A stretch of DNA of 64,000 bases from CAYLJO01 sp964383905 (GCA_964383905.1 CAYLJO010000001.1:43023-107022); one strand, 5' to 3'; positions 46,209-55,226 are shown, counted from the first letter of the stretch. A program made the numbers and translations. The notes: generated from the letters alone by a model not told the origin.

Positions 46209-47777
46209 CTATTCCCCGGCCGTCTGACCGATGAAAACGTTCTTGTCGACGCGCTTCGGGTCGCCCAGCACGACGAAGCGTATGTTGCGCATGTAAGTTT
46301 GGGCGACGCGCTGGACGTCCGACGGCTTGACGGCGCGCAGGCGTTCGATAATGCCGAGCGAATTTCTCCACCCCCCGCCGATCATCTCATACATCGCCAG
46401 CTCTCCGGCCTGCGCCGCATTCGTCTCCTGGCGCATGTAGTAGTTGGTAAGATAGCCTGACACGGCCGACGCGATCTCTTCCGGGTCGGTCGGTTGACGC
46501 TGGAGCCGCGCAATCTCGTCGAGCATCACGCGGATGGTCTGGTTCGGATCGGTGGCCGACACGTAAATACCGCCGACATTCGCGCCCTGGCTGTCGAGAA
46601 ACGCGTCGGGGGCGTAGGAGAGGTTGCGTCTGACGCGCACCTCGATAAAAAAGCGTTGCTGCAGAATGGACGACGCAATACGCATCGGGTAAATGTCGGT
46701 ATCGGTTAAAGGCGGCGCGGCGAAAACACCTTTGACATAGTTCGTCTGGAGCCCGCGCTGCGTGACATCCACCGTCGAAGCGGGGAATGATAGCTGCGGT
46801 AGAGGCTCCGGCTTGTAATTGCCGCGCGGCAATTTGCCCAGCGAAGCAGTGATGCGCTCGCGTAGCTGCCCCGCGTCCAGGTCGCCGACAACGACCAGCA
46901 GTAGACGCGTCGTCTGCATCATCTGCTGGTGATAGCGTCGTAGATCATCAGGGGTCAAACGGCCAACTGTTTCGGCCGTCCCATTCGGGTTATTGAGATA
47001 AGGATGGCCGGTGTAAGCGACGCGCTCCTGTAGCTGTTCGAGATAACTGTCTGGATCATCTCTCTGGTTGAGCAGGGTGGCTACCTGTTGGTCCCGCACG
47101 CGCTGAACGTCTTCACGCGCGAACGTCGGATGGAGCGCGACGTCGGTGAATATGTCCCACGAGCGGTCGAAGTTGGCGCGCGTGCTTCCGAGCGTCAACA
47201 CGGAATAATCGTAGTTAACCCCGGAGCCAATGCCGGTGCCCATGCGTGCCAGTTCCCGGCGCATCCGCTCACGCGGGAAATTCGTGCTCGCTTCCGTCGC
47301 CGCCTCAAGCATCAGAGCTTCGATGCCGGCATTCTGCGCCGTGATATTGCCCGAGCCGCCCCGCAGGAATAGTCCCGCCGCCACGGTCTGGCTGCCCGGA
47401 CGCCGCTTGACGAGCACCTTCAGGCCGTTAACATCAAACTCCGTAACAAGACGTGCTTGTTCCGCTTCCACCTCGCGTACGGAAGCGGATTGATCCGGCG
47501 CCGTCTGTGGCCTTTGTGATGTGCCCCCTTCGCGTCTTGGAGTCGCGACGGTTGGAAGTTTGCGCGCAAGCGCGGCAGGCGCAACCGGCGCGGCCAGCAC
47601 AAAGAGCATGACCATGAAGACCGCAAGAGAACGCCGGACGGCAGCCAGTAAGCGACCACGAGTAGCCATCTTTTGACACCTGTCGCCGCCCCGTCTCCGC
47701 CTACTTTCTGCCGGGGGCTTCCTGCTGACTTCCGCTATCGGCTCACCACTCACTGCTTTTTCCATATTCCTTCTCAT
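46209..47777 (-). CDS. M16-family peptidase subunit lacking the zinc motif
   Basis: 522 residues. The region aligned with the M16 zinc site reads NAGIEALMLEAA, without HxxEH, so it cannot bind catalytic zinc. It does keep the R/Y element (RRNLSYAPDAF) that in heterodimeric M16B enzymes is supplied by the non-metal partner. A hydrophobic export segment lies near residues 45-70, behind a basic N-terminus. Its start overlaps the stop of the upstream partner by four bases; an ATG at 47765 with AAGGAA before it is an alternative. It probably forms a heterodimer with the 47774-49219 product in the periplasm. Confidence 0.88.
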   Translation of the reverse strand: MRRNMEKAVSGEPIAEVSRKPPAESRRRRGGDRCQKMATRGRLLAAVRRSLAVFMVMLFVLAAPVAPAALARKLPTVATPRREGGTSQRPQTAPDQSASVREVEAEQARLVTEFDVNGLKVLVKRRPGSQTVAAGLFLRGGSGNITAQNAGIEALMLEAATEASTNFPRERMRRELARMGTGIGSGVNYDYSVLTLGSTRANFDRSWDIFTDVALHPTFAREDVQRVRDQQVATLLNQRDDPDSYLEQLQERVAYTGHPYLNNPNGTAETVGRLTPDDLRRYHQQMMQTTRLLLVVVGDLDAGQLRERITASLGKLPRGNYKPEPLPQLSFPASTVDVTQRGLQTNYVKGVFAAPPLTDTDIYPMRIASSILQQRFFIEVRVRRNLSYAPDAFLDSQGANVGGIYVSATDPNQTIRVMLDEIARLQRQPTDPEEIASAVSGYLTNYYMRQETNAAQAGELAMYEMIGGGWRNSLGIIERLRAVKPSDVQRVAQTYMRNIRFVVLGDPKRVDKNVFIGQTAGE

Positions 47778-49219
47778 TTTCCGATCAATTCTTCAGGTGT
47801 CAGTTTGATCTGTTGTTGCGCCTCTTCCGAGATCAGCGCCAGTCCGACGTGCGGCTTGCCTTGAATATAGGTGGAGACGTAACGGCTGATGTCGGCGCGC
47901 GACGTGCGGCGCAGGTTTCCGAGGTAGCCGCGAAAGTAGTCCAGCCCGGTCGAAGCCCACCAGAAGCTGATCGTGTGCGTGTACTCGCTCACTTTCTCAC
48001 GCGAAAATAGGTCCTGCGCTTCGAGCAGCCCCTTAGCGCTTTCCAGCTGCTCGTCCGTGTAATAGTCCCTGTCGTTGAAGTGCGCGATCTCCGCGTAAAT
48101 GGCCCGAACCGCGGCGTGTGCTTTTTCAGGGGTGGTCTCGGCGATGATATTAATCGGCCCGACATTGCGCTGCGTGTAGTAACCGATATTGACCCTCGAG
48201 ACCAGCCCTGTGTCCACGAGCGCACGCTGGAAACGCGAGTCCGGCTGCGTGAGGATGTAAGAGAAGACATCCGCCGCGTACGTGCTCTGGTTGTCTTTAC
48301 CGATTGACGGCCCGTGCCACCCGATTTCAATGATGACATTCTGCACGGGCTGCTTGATGATTGCCCCATCGCTCTTCGGGAGCGGCGGGTGCTCGACCGG
48401 AGGGTACTTCACGAACGGGTCTTCGGCCCGCGGCCAATCGCCGAAGAGCTGCTGCGCGAGGCGGAAGACCTCCTCCGGGCGGACATCGCCCGTCACCACG
48501 AGCGCCGAGTTATTCGGCACGTAGTAGCGCTGCTCAATTAATCGCATCATTGCGGTGGTCGCGGAACCGACCGTCTGCCGATTGCCGGCCGGGTTCTTGC
48601 GGCTCGGGTATTTGTAGAACAAGCGGTCGGTCATCTCGCGCTCGAGATAGCCGAACGGGTTCGACTCGTGGCGTTCGAGTTCGCCGATCACGACCTGCTT
48701 CTCGCGATCGAATTCACGCTCGTCAAAAAGCGGGTAACGCGCGGCATCGCGCATCAACGTCAGTGCGGTGACGAAATTCGGGGTCGTCGTGTTGAAAAAG
48801 TATTCGACGATCTCCTCCTGCGTCCGGCCGTTGTAGAGAATCCCCTTCTGGTCAATCGTTTTCAAATACTCCTCACCGTTGGCGGTGGCGCGGTTGGCCT
48901 TGAAAAACATGTGCTCGTAAAGATGCGAGAGGCCGTTTAGCTCAGGCGGCTCTGTATAAGAGCCGTTCTTGACCGCAAGTTCAACGGTTGTGAGTGGCAC
49001 TGCGTGATCTTCGAGAACAATCACCTCAAGGCCGTTGGCGAGTATCCGACTGGCAAGCTGCGCCGATGGCTGCCGCGCCGTCGCGACGGCGCTTGCCGTC
49101 GCCCTCTGAGGCATCTGCTGCGCTGCGGCTGCGGCGTGGGTGGCCGCACCCGCCGGCGGCGCGAAAAGCGAAAAAATGATGACCAGAATAGAAAGATTGC
49201 GTTTCACTGAAAGCTCCAT
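47774..49219 (-). CDS. M16-family zinc peptidase, catalytic subunit
   Basis: 481 residues. The signal peptide covers 1-26 (LFAPPAGAATHA). The inverted zinc motif HLYEH is at residues 99-103, with the third ligand expected in the EYFFNTTTPNFVTALTLM block. The region corresponding to the R/Y element reads LVDTGLVSRVNIGYYTQ and lacks the conserved pair, which is instead present in its downstream partner. The two genes overlap by four bases and so should be made in equal amounts. M16B proteins degrade short peptides or mature small proteins. The queG gene lies upstream on the same strand. Confidence 0.92.
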   Translation of the reverse strand: MELSVKRNLSILVIIFSLFAPPAGAATHAAAAAQQMPQRATASAVATARQPSAQLASRILANGLEVIVLEDHAVPLTTVELAVKNGSYTEPPELNGLSHLYEHMFFKANRATANGEEYLKTIDQKGILYNGRTQEEIVEYFFNTTTPNFVTALTLMRDAARYPLFDEREFDREKQVVIGELERHESNPFGYLEREMTDRLFYKYPSRKNPAGNRQTVGSATTAMMRLIEQRYYVPNNSALVVTGDVRPEEVFRLAQQLFGDWPRAEDPFVKYPPVEHPPLPKSDGAIIKQPVQNVIIEIGWHGPSIGKDNQSTYAADVFSYILTQPDSRFQRALVDTGLVSRVNIGYYTQRNVGPINIIAETTPEKAHAAVRAIYAEIAHFNDRDYYTDEQLESAKGLLEAQDLFSREKVSEYTHTISFWWASTGLDYFRGYLGNLRRTSRADISRYVSTYIQGKPHVGLALISEEAQQQIKLTPEELIGK

Positions 49220-49302
49220 TCGCCAGTTAAATCGGTGCCTTTTTCATGAAGGAAGCGCCGGGCCGTTCGATGTTGCGAAAGGCCGATGGGATGTCAGCCT
49301 GC

Positions 49303-50325
49303 TTAAGATTTGTCCTTTTTCACCTCATTAGAGTCGTGCGTGAGGTCCGGTTCACCTTCATGGGCGTGTCCGAGAAGGGCGCGCGCGTTGCGCCGGAGCC
49401 CGGCGAGCTTGGCGCGCTTGATTGCGCTGCGCCGAAAGCGCTCGGCATAGGTTTCGGGGGTTAGGTCTAGAATTTCGGAGAGATTCGCCGAGACGTTGCC
49501 CTCTCTGGGCTCAAAACGTGATTCCGTCGTCGGCTGCTCGAAGCGGTTCCACGGGCAGACGTCTTGACACGCATCACAGCCATAGAGCCAGCCGTCCAGA
49601 TTAGCGGCGACCGCTTCCGGCATCTCGGGCTCACGTAATTCGATCGTGGCGTAGGAGATGCACTTGTTGGAGTCGACGACATAAGGTTCTGTGATCGCTC
49701 CGGTAGGGCATACGTCGAGGCAGAGCGTGCAGCTACCGCAGTGGTCTCCCGTTTGCTCCCGATCGTATGCGAGTTCGAGATTGAGCAGCAATTCGCCGAG
49801 GAAGACCCACGACCCGTACTCGCGTGTGATGAGGTTTGAATGTTTGCCGATCCAGCCCAGGCCGGCGCGGACGGCCCACGCCTTATCCATCGTTGGCTGA
49901 ATGTCCACGCAGACTTTGCCCTCGGCCTCCGGCCACTGCTCTTTAATCCACGCCAGCAGCGACCTTAGCTTACCGCCGAGAACATCGTGGTAATCGTCGC
50001 CCCAGGCGTAACGCGAGATCTTGCCGGTCGCGGGAGCATTAGTGTGCTCGTGCGCGGTGTAGTAATTGAGCGCGACAACAACGACGGAACGGGCGGCGGG
50101 GAAGATCAGACGTGGGTCTGTGCGCCGTTCCGAGTCTCGCTCCATCCAATGCATCGCGCCTTGAAAACCCCGCTCGAGCCACACACTTAGCCGCTCGCGC
50201 TCGTTCCGGAGCGCGTCCGCGCGAACGATACCCACCTGATGGAAGCCTTCTGTCAGGGCGCGCTCTTTAATCCGCTGTGAGACGAGCGCGAGGCCGCCTG
50301 CCTGACTGGCTACTGTTCTCGACAT
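49303..50325 (-). CDS. queG: Epoxyqueuosine reductase
   Basis: 340 residues from the ATG at 50325; upstream ATGs at 50349 and 50385 remain possible because no start has a clear ribosome site. It reduces epoxyqueuosine to queuosine in tRNA, using cobalamin and two [4Fe-4S] clusters. Both cluster motifs are complete: CGSCTLCLDVCPTG and CDACQDVCPWN. The N-terminal cobalamin-domain signatures 'WIGKHSNLITREYGSWVFLG' and 'MHWMERDSERRTDPR' are present. No other queuosine gene is in the window. It is upstream of the M16 pair on the same strand, perhaps by chance. Confidence 0.95.
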   Translation of the reverse strand: MSRTVASQAGGLALVSQRIKERALTEGFHQVGIVRADALRNERERLSVWLERGFQGAMHWMERDSERRTDPRLIFPAARSVVVVALNYYTAHEHTNAPATGKISRYAWGDDYHDVLGGKLRSLLAWIKEQWPEAEGKVCVDIQPTMDKAWAVRAGLGWIGKHSNLITREYGSWVFLGELLLNLELAYDREQTGDHCGSCTLCLDVCPTGAITEPYVVDSNKCISYATIELREPEMPEAVAANLDGWLYGCDACQDVCPWNRFEQPTTESRFEPREGNVSANLSEILDLTPETYAERFRRSAIKRAKLAGLRRNARALLGHAHEGEPDLTHDSNEVKKDKS

Positions 50326-50690
50326 AAAATTCAATCGCCGGCGCGGCATCAGATGATAGTAGAACCGCCAAGCCGACGTTGGCAAGCTGGCGTGGCGTGC
50401 TCAATAATTTGGACACAGTTATTCAATAGAAAGGAGAATCCTGAGAGGTGTACGTCACGTTGAACGGCAATGGTTCAAGTTGGCCCGCAGAGGCCGGTGG
50501 AACACAATAGCAAACTGACCCACTACCCGCTAAACCCGCTTCTTGCCAAGCCCGCCCTAAACCGTTAAGCTTAAAAATTACGGCACTCGCTACTTCTTCC
50601 AGCGCCCTCCCCTCGTAAGTGCGATGCTCCCGTAAAAGACAGATCCCCTGATGAGAGTTGATCGCAGGCGCTCGGGCCGATTAAGGAAAC
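50326..50690. other. Intergenic region between divergent queG and NagZ-like genes
   Basis: About 365 bases. No gene, tRNA or strong hairpin is seen. Both promoters should be here, but no convincing -35/-10 pair could be picked by eye. Confidence 0.4.
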
Positions 50691-51941
50691 GTGAAGAATT
50701 TTAAGATGCCTGTTGCCCAGAAAACTTTGAACCAGGAATCATTATCCATCAAGCAAAAAGCCGGACGACTCCTTTTCATAGGTCTTCCGGGAACGCGATT
50801 AGAGCGCCACACGCGCAAGCTGCTTGGGGAAGTCCAACCGGGCGGCGTCGTCCTCTTCGGACGCAATATTGAATCGCCTGATCAAGTCGCGCTCCTCACG
50901 GCGCAGATACGCGACGCGGTCGGCCGTCAGGTGATTATTGGCGTTGATCAGGAGGGCGGCTTGGTTGACCGCTTTCGCAACATCTGCGAGCCGATGCCGT
51001 CAGCAAAAGCTGTGCGCGAAGCCGGGCAATCGGATTTGGGGCAAAGATTCGGCGAGTTGACGGCGCGCGCCCTCTGCCTGCTCGGCTTCAACATGAACTT
51101 TGCGCCCGTGCTCGACCTCTCCGGAGACAACCAGGATAATGGGCTGCGCGGGAGAACTTTCGGCAGCAGTGAGGCGGAAGTTTCAAGACTCGCGGGCGCT
51201 TATCTTGATGGTCTTCAAAGGGGACGCATCCTCGGCTGCGGCAAACATTTTCCCGGGCTCGGCGGCTCCAGCGTTGATTCTCACCGGCGGCTGCCAATCG
51301 TCACCCACTCGTGGCAGGAGATCTTAGAGCACGACCTGGTGCCCTTCATGGATCTAATGTTCCATCGCCCCGGAGAGCGCCTGCATGCCGTGATGGTGAG
51401 CCATGCGGCATTTCCGGAGGTGTCTGAATTTTTGCAGTCGTGGTTTCGCCGCACGGGAGAATTACCCGCCCTCGAGAGCTCCCACCAGCTTCCGGCCACG
51501 GTCAGCGGCAACGTCGTCATGCGTCTCCTACGATTGGTCCTCAAATTTGACGGGCTGGTGATCACGGATGATATGGAGATGGGGGCGGTGGTCCAGACGC
51601 TCTCGGTCGCCGAGGCTTCCCTGCGCGCCATCAAGGCGGGCTCCGACATGATCCTGATTTGCGAGCAGGAGGCAAATTTTGTTGCCGCGCGTGATGCCAT
51701 CGTCGAGGCGGTCGCAAACGGTGATCTCGCGGTAGAGGCGCTCGACCACGCGGGCCGTCGAATCGATCACGTGCTTGCCCTGGCAGGCGAATACGACTCT
51801 TTCGATCGTGTAGAATTCGCGAAAGTTTCACGCGATATAGCGGAACTCAAACGCGCCCTGAAAGCAGCGGAAAATGAGGAGGAATACGCCCCGCCCTACG
51901 GCACGCCCGAGGGTGGTAAGCGCCGCTCATCCAATTTTTGA
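50691..51941 (+). CDS. Glycoside hydrolase family 3, NagZ-like beta-N-acetylhexosaminidase
   Basis: 416 residues. Landmarks of NagZ-type GH3: GGVVLFGRNIESPDQVALLT, GVDQEGGLVDRF, FAPVLDLS, the KHFPGLGG motif with the catalytic Asp-His pair in SVDSHRRLP, and the nucleophile aspartate in LVITDDMEMGAV. There is no signal peptide, as for cytoplasmic NagZ, which removes GlcNAc from muropeptides in peptidoglycan recycling. It is about 70 residues longer than the typical enzyme, with an insert around 215-260 and a charged tail. The GTG at 50691 has AAGGA nearby; the ATG at 50706 is an alternative. Confidence 0.88.
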   Translation: MKNFKMPVAQKTLNQESLSIKQKAGRLLFIGLPGTRLERHTRKLLGEVQPGGVVLFGRNIESPDQVALLTAQIRDAVGRQVIIGVDQEGGLVDRFRNICEPMPSAKAVREAGQSDLGQRFGELTARALCLLGFNMNFAPVLDLSGDNQDNGLRGRTFGSSEAEVSRLAGAYLDGLQRGRILGCGKHFPGLGGSSVDSHRRLPIVTHSWQEILEHDLVPFMDLMFHRPGERLHAVMVSHAAFPEVSEFLQSWFRRTGELPALESSHQLPATVSGNVVMRLLRLVLKFDGLVITDDMEMGAVVQTLSVAEASLRAIKAGSDMILICEQEANFVAARDAIVEAVANGDLAVEALDHAGRRIDHVLALAGEYDSFDRVEFAKVSRDIAELKRALKAAENEEEYAPPYGTPEGGKRRSSNF

Positions 51942-52002
51942 ATTGCCAGCACTCAGCTTTCAAGCAAACGATCCCGCGCTCACGGATCTTTTATCGCCGG
52001 AA

Positions 52003-52542
52003 TTAATGTTCGATCTTTTGGATCGTCACGCTGACCAGCGGCGTTTCGCCTGCGGTGCGGCTGTAAGAGACCCAGTAACCGGCCTTCGGGTATCGCACCA
52101 ATTTGTACATCGATCCGTCCGGTTTGGCTTCGATCTCCGCGCCAAAGACGGCTTTGGGCGCCGGCGCATCGCCCCCTCCGCCGAGGAAGTCGATGGAAAT
52201 GGCACTCACCTTGCCTGATTTATCGTAAAAGACCTGCACCGACTGCTTTTCGTTGAAGACGAAGAAGTCCTGCTCCGTACCCTTATCTTTCGGCTCACCG
52301 AGCTTTTGCCGCGCCTCGTCGGCGCTCATGCCGATGCGCACCCCCTTGAATTCACTAAACAGCGGTTTGGCGTCTGTTTGCGCTTTGATGGCGGCCTGCG
52401 CGTTTGTCGCCATCGCGTGGCCTTTTAGTGCCTGCGCTTGAACACCCGTGCCGCCGCCGGTGACCACCCATGTCAGTGCCACCACGGGCAGGATCAGACC
52501 AATTAATTTAAGACCTAAAGATCGCTTTGTGATGTGAAGCAT
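52003..52542 (-). CDS. Exported SmpA/BamE-like small protein
   Basis: 179 residues. The signal sequence covers 1-36 (LILPVVALTWVVTGGGTGVQAQA). Residues about 60-125 contain FKGVRIGMSADEARQKLGEP followed by VQVFYDKSGKVSAISIDFLG, the helix-strand pattern of the SmpA/OmlA (BamE) fold. There is no lipoprotein cysteine, so it is probably soluble in the periplasm. The remaining C-terminus is beta-rich (MYKLVRYPKAGYWVSYSRTA). Function unknown; the fold often mediates protein-protein contacts at the envelope. It converges on the NagZ-like gene. Confidence 0.7.
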   Translation of the reverse strand: MLHITKRSLGLKLIGLILPVVALTWVVTGGGTGVQAQALKGHAMATNAQAAIKAQTDAKPLFSEFKGVRIGMSADEARQKLGEPKDKGTEQDFFVFNEKQSVQVFYDKSGKVSAISIDFLGGGGDAPAPKAVFGAEIEAKPDGSMYKLVRYPKAGYWVSYSRTAGETPLVSVTIQKIEH

Positions 52543-52702
52543 CTCGTTTCTCCTTTCGAAGAAAGTGCTGCGGCCGGATCACCACAGCGGATGGACCACG
52601 CGAAGCCCGGGCAGGAAAGAGACGAGGGCGTTTGCAGGTTCGTGGCCCGCCGGCCTTCAACCTGTTCTGGATGGCCGAGAAGATATGCCAACCTTAGTGG
52701 CA

Positions 52703-52730
52703 AGTCAATAGTCATATGTGACTATTGACT
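52703..52730. repeat. Perfect palindromic hairpin in spacer
   Basis: AGTCAATAGTCA and TGACTATTGACT form 12-bp arms around TATG. The arm itself contains a repeated GTCA word, like the other intergenic hairpins. It sits just past the radical SAM gene end on its strand and could terminate it. Confidence 0.6.
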
Positions 52731-52781
52731 AAGACATTTCATGCAAGCGTGCGGACCGGCGCTTCCTTTATGACAGCTTAC

Positions 52782-55226
52782 TTAAGACCAGATGCCCGGA
52801 ATCGCCGTCGCGCACTTGGGGCACTTGCCTTCGCGGGTCACCTTCATCTGCCGGATAATATAGCCGTAGCGCTCCACCAGGAGTTCATCGCACGACGGGC
52901 AATAGGTGTTCTCCCAGCGCCCGACTCTTCCCGGCAGGTTTCCGGCGTAGATGTAGCGCAGGCCCGCGTCGCGCCCGATCTCGCACGCCCGGATTAACTG
53001 TTCCGCGGTGGTGTTGGCGTTCTCGGTCATATGGTAGTCCTGATGAAACGCCGTGACGTGCCAGGGGATGTCGGGCGAAACGGAGGCGACGAAGTCGGCC
53101 GCCCGTCTGAGTTCGCCTTCCGAATCGTTGAAGCCGGGTATCACGAGCGTGACAATCTCCTCCCAGAACCCGCGCTCGTGGGCCATCTTGACCGTCTCCA
53201 GAATGTTGTCCACGACGCCGCCCAATTGACGATAGTTCCGGTCGTTCATCGACTTCAGATCAATCTTGTAGCAGTCCGTCCACGGGCGGATGTAGTCCAA
53301 TACCTGCGGCGTCGCATTGCCGTTTGAGATGAACGCCGTTCTGAAGCCCGCCGGCTTCGCCTTCTTGAAGACTTCGATCGCCCACTCGGCCGTGATCAAC
53401 GGCTCGTTGTAGCTCGTCCCCACCATCGCCGCGCCGTAGGCCTTCGCTAACGAAATGAGCCTATCAGCAGTCACAATATTTGGCGCAACACCCGCCGCGT
53501 CGTCGCGCAGAGCTTGGCTTGTAAGCCAATTCTGGCAGTTTTTTGCCACAAGAAAGTTGGCTAAATATGAATGGTCTTCTTCCACCTCCAGGTTGTAAAC
53601 ATAGCCTTGATAATCTTGTGAGGTGACACAGCGGATCGGCACGAAAAAGTAGTCTTCCGTTCTCCAGCAACGGGTTTTGTCTTCATCGGAATACCAACGC
53701 ACAAGAAACAGGTGAGGCGAGCGATGAATAATGCGACCGAAGATTTCACCCTCCGCGGGTCTGAGATAATGGCGTAACGACGGTACTCTTCCAGACTTCA
53801 GCACAAGCAGGGCCACGCCATAAGCAAGTTCCTCGGAGTTCGTTGCTGTTTCGATCCGCCCATTGCGCTCGCGACACCCATCACCTTCAGCATATGCGGT
53901 TAAGAATGCTCCGATCACATCCGTCGGCGCTCCGTACATTTGTTCGGGGACGTGCTTGTTAGCCGAGCCTATTCCGCATAGGCCCTCGAAAACTAAGGCC
54001 ACCGATGATTTGTACAGAACGATGGCGAGCGTTGTCGGTCGTTTCTCTATTTTTGCCCTGGCGCCGAAAACCTCTTCGAGCAGACGTTGCACTTTGGCGG
54101 CAAAATGAGCTTCGTGGGGCCCGAATGAGAATGTGAGCATGCAGGAGTTCGCTCTGCGCTCTGTATCTTTCCAAATATTACCTTCCGCACAGTAGTAGCC
54201 GAGTAGCGCAGCCAAGCGGGTATCTAACGGCAGATGGCGGGGGATGCCGGGTGCGTGCTCGTTATAGAGCCTAACCGTATCCCCTTCGACAAAAATCTTG
54301 CCGTCGTATTGCAGTAAATCGTCTAGTACCCAGACGCCGTTCCGAAGATTGGTCTGCACGCTGTGAACCCAGCGTCGTGACCTGTCCACCTCTTGCGCGA
54401 TGTGAGAAATCGAAAATTCACTGGCACTTAATGCGGCCACACTTTCAACTCGTTCCATACTCATTTCTCGGCGCATCCGCGACGATTCAATGAGTGGTAA
54501 CAGGATTTCTGGGACATCCAGCATGACGTCCTTAGAGAAACCGCACCGCCGGGGAATCGCCAGACAATAATCGCGATTCAACTCTCTGGCTTGAACGAAT
54601 TTAGGCTCATCCGTCTTCCTTCCGTGCTTCGGTCTGGGTATGGCGAGCAGCTTGTGATCAGGGGTGCATTCAATCGGCGGGCAGAACGCCGATTGGATTT
54701 TTATCATCGTCCCTTCGTACCGATGCCGGAAGACTCCGCGCACCGGTCTGGCTTCTCCCGTGTGAGAAAACACGGTGAGGTCACGATGGAACGCAATGTC
54801 CGCGTCTTCTACTTGTTTCACCACCGGCGACTGCGCGAATAAATCTTCGATAGTTATGGCGCCGCGCGTCGTGGCAATACGGGTGGAGGGTGCGAAGCAA
54901 TAAGCGCAGTGAAGGTCGCACCCGAGCATGCCGAAGGTCAGCGTATCGGAGCCGGGCAGGGCATGAAAGAATGGTTTCTTCTCGGTCGGATCGCAGGCGA
55001 GCGCGGCCACGTAATTGATGGGCACCATCAGGCGGCCCGCCTCGTTGTAGCGCACCTTGCAGATGCCGCGCTTGCCCTCTTTGATCAGGCAGCGGTGACC
55101 GCAGGCGTAACAGCGCAGGGCATTACCGGGTAAATGTTCGGTGAGCTCCGGCGCCCCTTCCGCAGTTAAATCGTCCAACACTTCGGCGAGTGAAGCTGAC
55201 TTGGCGCTGATCGGCATTGTCTTCAA
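52782..55226 (-). CDS. amrS: AmmeMemoRadiSam-system radical SAM enzyme interrupted by an intein
   Basis: 814 residues as translated: N-extein 1-109, intein 110-563, C-extein 564-814. The spliced protein would have 360 residues, the usual AmrS size. The extein has the N-terminal cysteine cluster (CYACGHRCLI, GICKVRYN), the pyruvate-formate-lyase-activase-like core, and a C-terminal rubredoxin-like pair (YCPSCDELL, KCPKCATAIPGIWS). After splicing the cluster motif reads CDLHCAYCQNW, the CxxxCxxC radical SAM signature. The intein splits it before the third cysteine, so the enzyme is inactive until splicing. Partner genes (AMMECR1, Memo) are not in the window. The physiological reaction of this system is not settled. 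Confidence 0.92.
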   Translation of the reverse strand: MKTMPISAKSASLAEVLDDLTAEGAPELTEHLPGNALRCYACGHRCLIKEGKRGICKVRYNEAGRLMVPINYVAALACDPTEKKPFFHALPGSDTLTFGMLGCDLHCAYCFAPSTRIATTRGAITIEDLFAQSPVVKQVEDADIAFHRDLTVFSHTGEARPVRGVFRHRYEGTMIKIQSAFCPPIECTPDHKLLAIPRPKHGRKTDEPKFVQARELNRDYCLAIPRRCGFSKDVMLDVPEILLPLIESSRMRREMSMERVESVAALSASEFSISHIAQEVDRSRRWVHSVQTNLRNGVWVLDDLLQYDGKIFVEGDTVRLYNEHAPGIPRHLPLDTRLAALLGYYCAEGNIWKDTERRANSCMLTFSFGPHEAHFAAKVQRLLEEVFGARAKIEKRPTTLAIVLYKSSVALVFEGLCGIGSANKHVPEQMYGAPTDVIGAFLTAYAEGDGCRERNGRIETATNSEELAYGVALLVLKSGRVPSLRHYLRPAEGEIFGRIIHRSPHLFLVRWYSDEDKTRCWRTEDYFFVPIRCVTSQDYQGYVYNLEVEEDHSYLANFLVAKNCQNWLTSQALRDDAAGVAPNIVTADRLISLAKAYGAAMVGTSYNEPLITAEWAIEVFKKAKPAGFRTAFISNGNATPQVLDYIRPWTDCYKIDLKSMNDRNYRQLGGVVDNILETVKMAHERGFWEEIVTLVIPGFNDSEGELRRAADFVASVSPDIPWHVTAFHQDYHMTENANTTAEQLIRACEIGRDAGLRYIYAGNLPGRVGRWENTYCPSCDELLVERYGYIIRQMKVTREGKCPKCATAIPGIWS
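53538..54899 (-). mobile_element. Intein with LAGLIDADG homing endonuclease in the radical SAM gene
   Basis: 454 residues in frame. Block A starts with the nucleophile Cys110 (CFAPSTRIATTRG). Block B has the TxxH motif (ECTPDHKLLA, T188-H191). Two LAGLIDADG-type motifs are seen: LAALLGYYCAEGN near residue 340 and IGAFLTAYAEGDG near residue 440. Block F is GYVYNLEVEEDHSYLANF, and block G is VAKN then Cys564 of the extein. The terminal Asn563 and the +1 Cys are intact; the penultimate residue is Lys rather than the usual His. A helix-turn-helix-like stretch lies near 270-295. GC content looks lower than the extein (about 54 against 63 percent on hand-counted lines), which suggests recent transfer. 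Confidence 0.93.
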
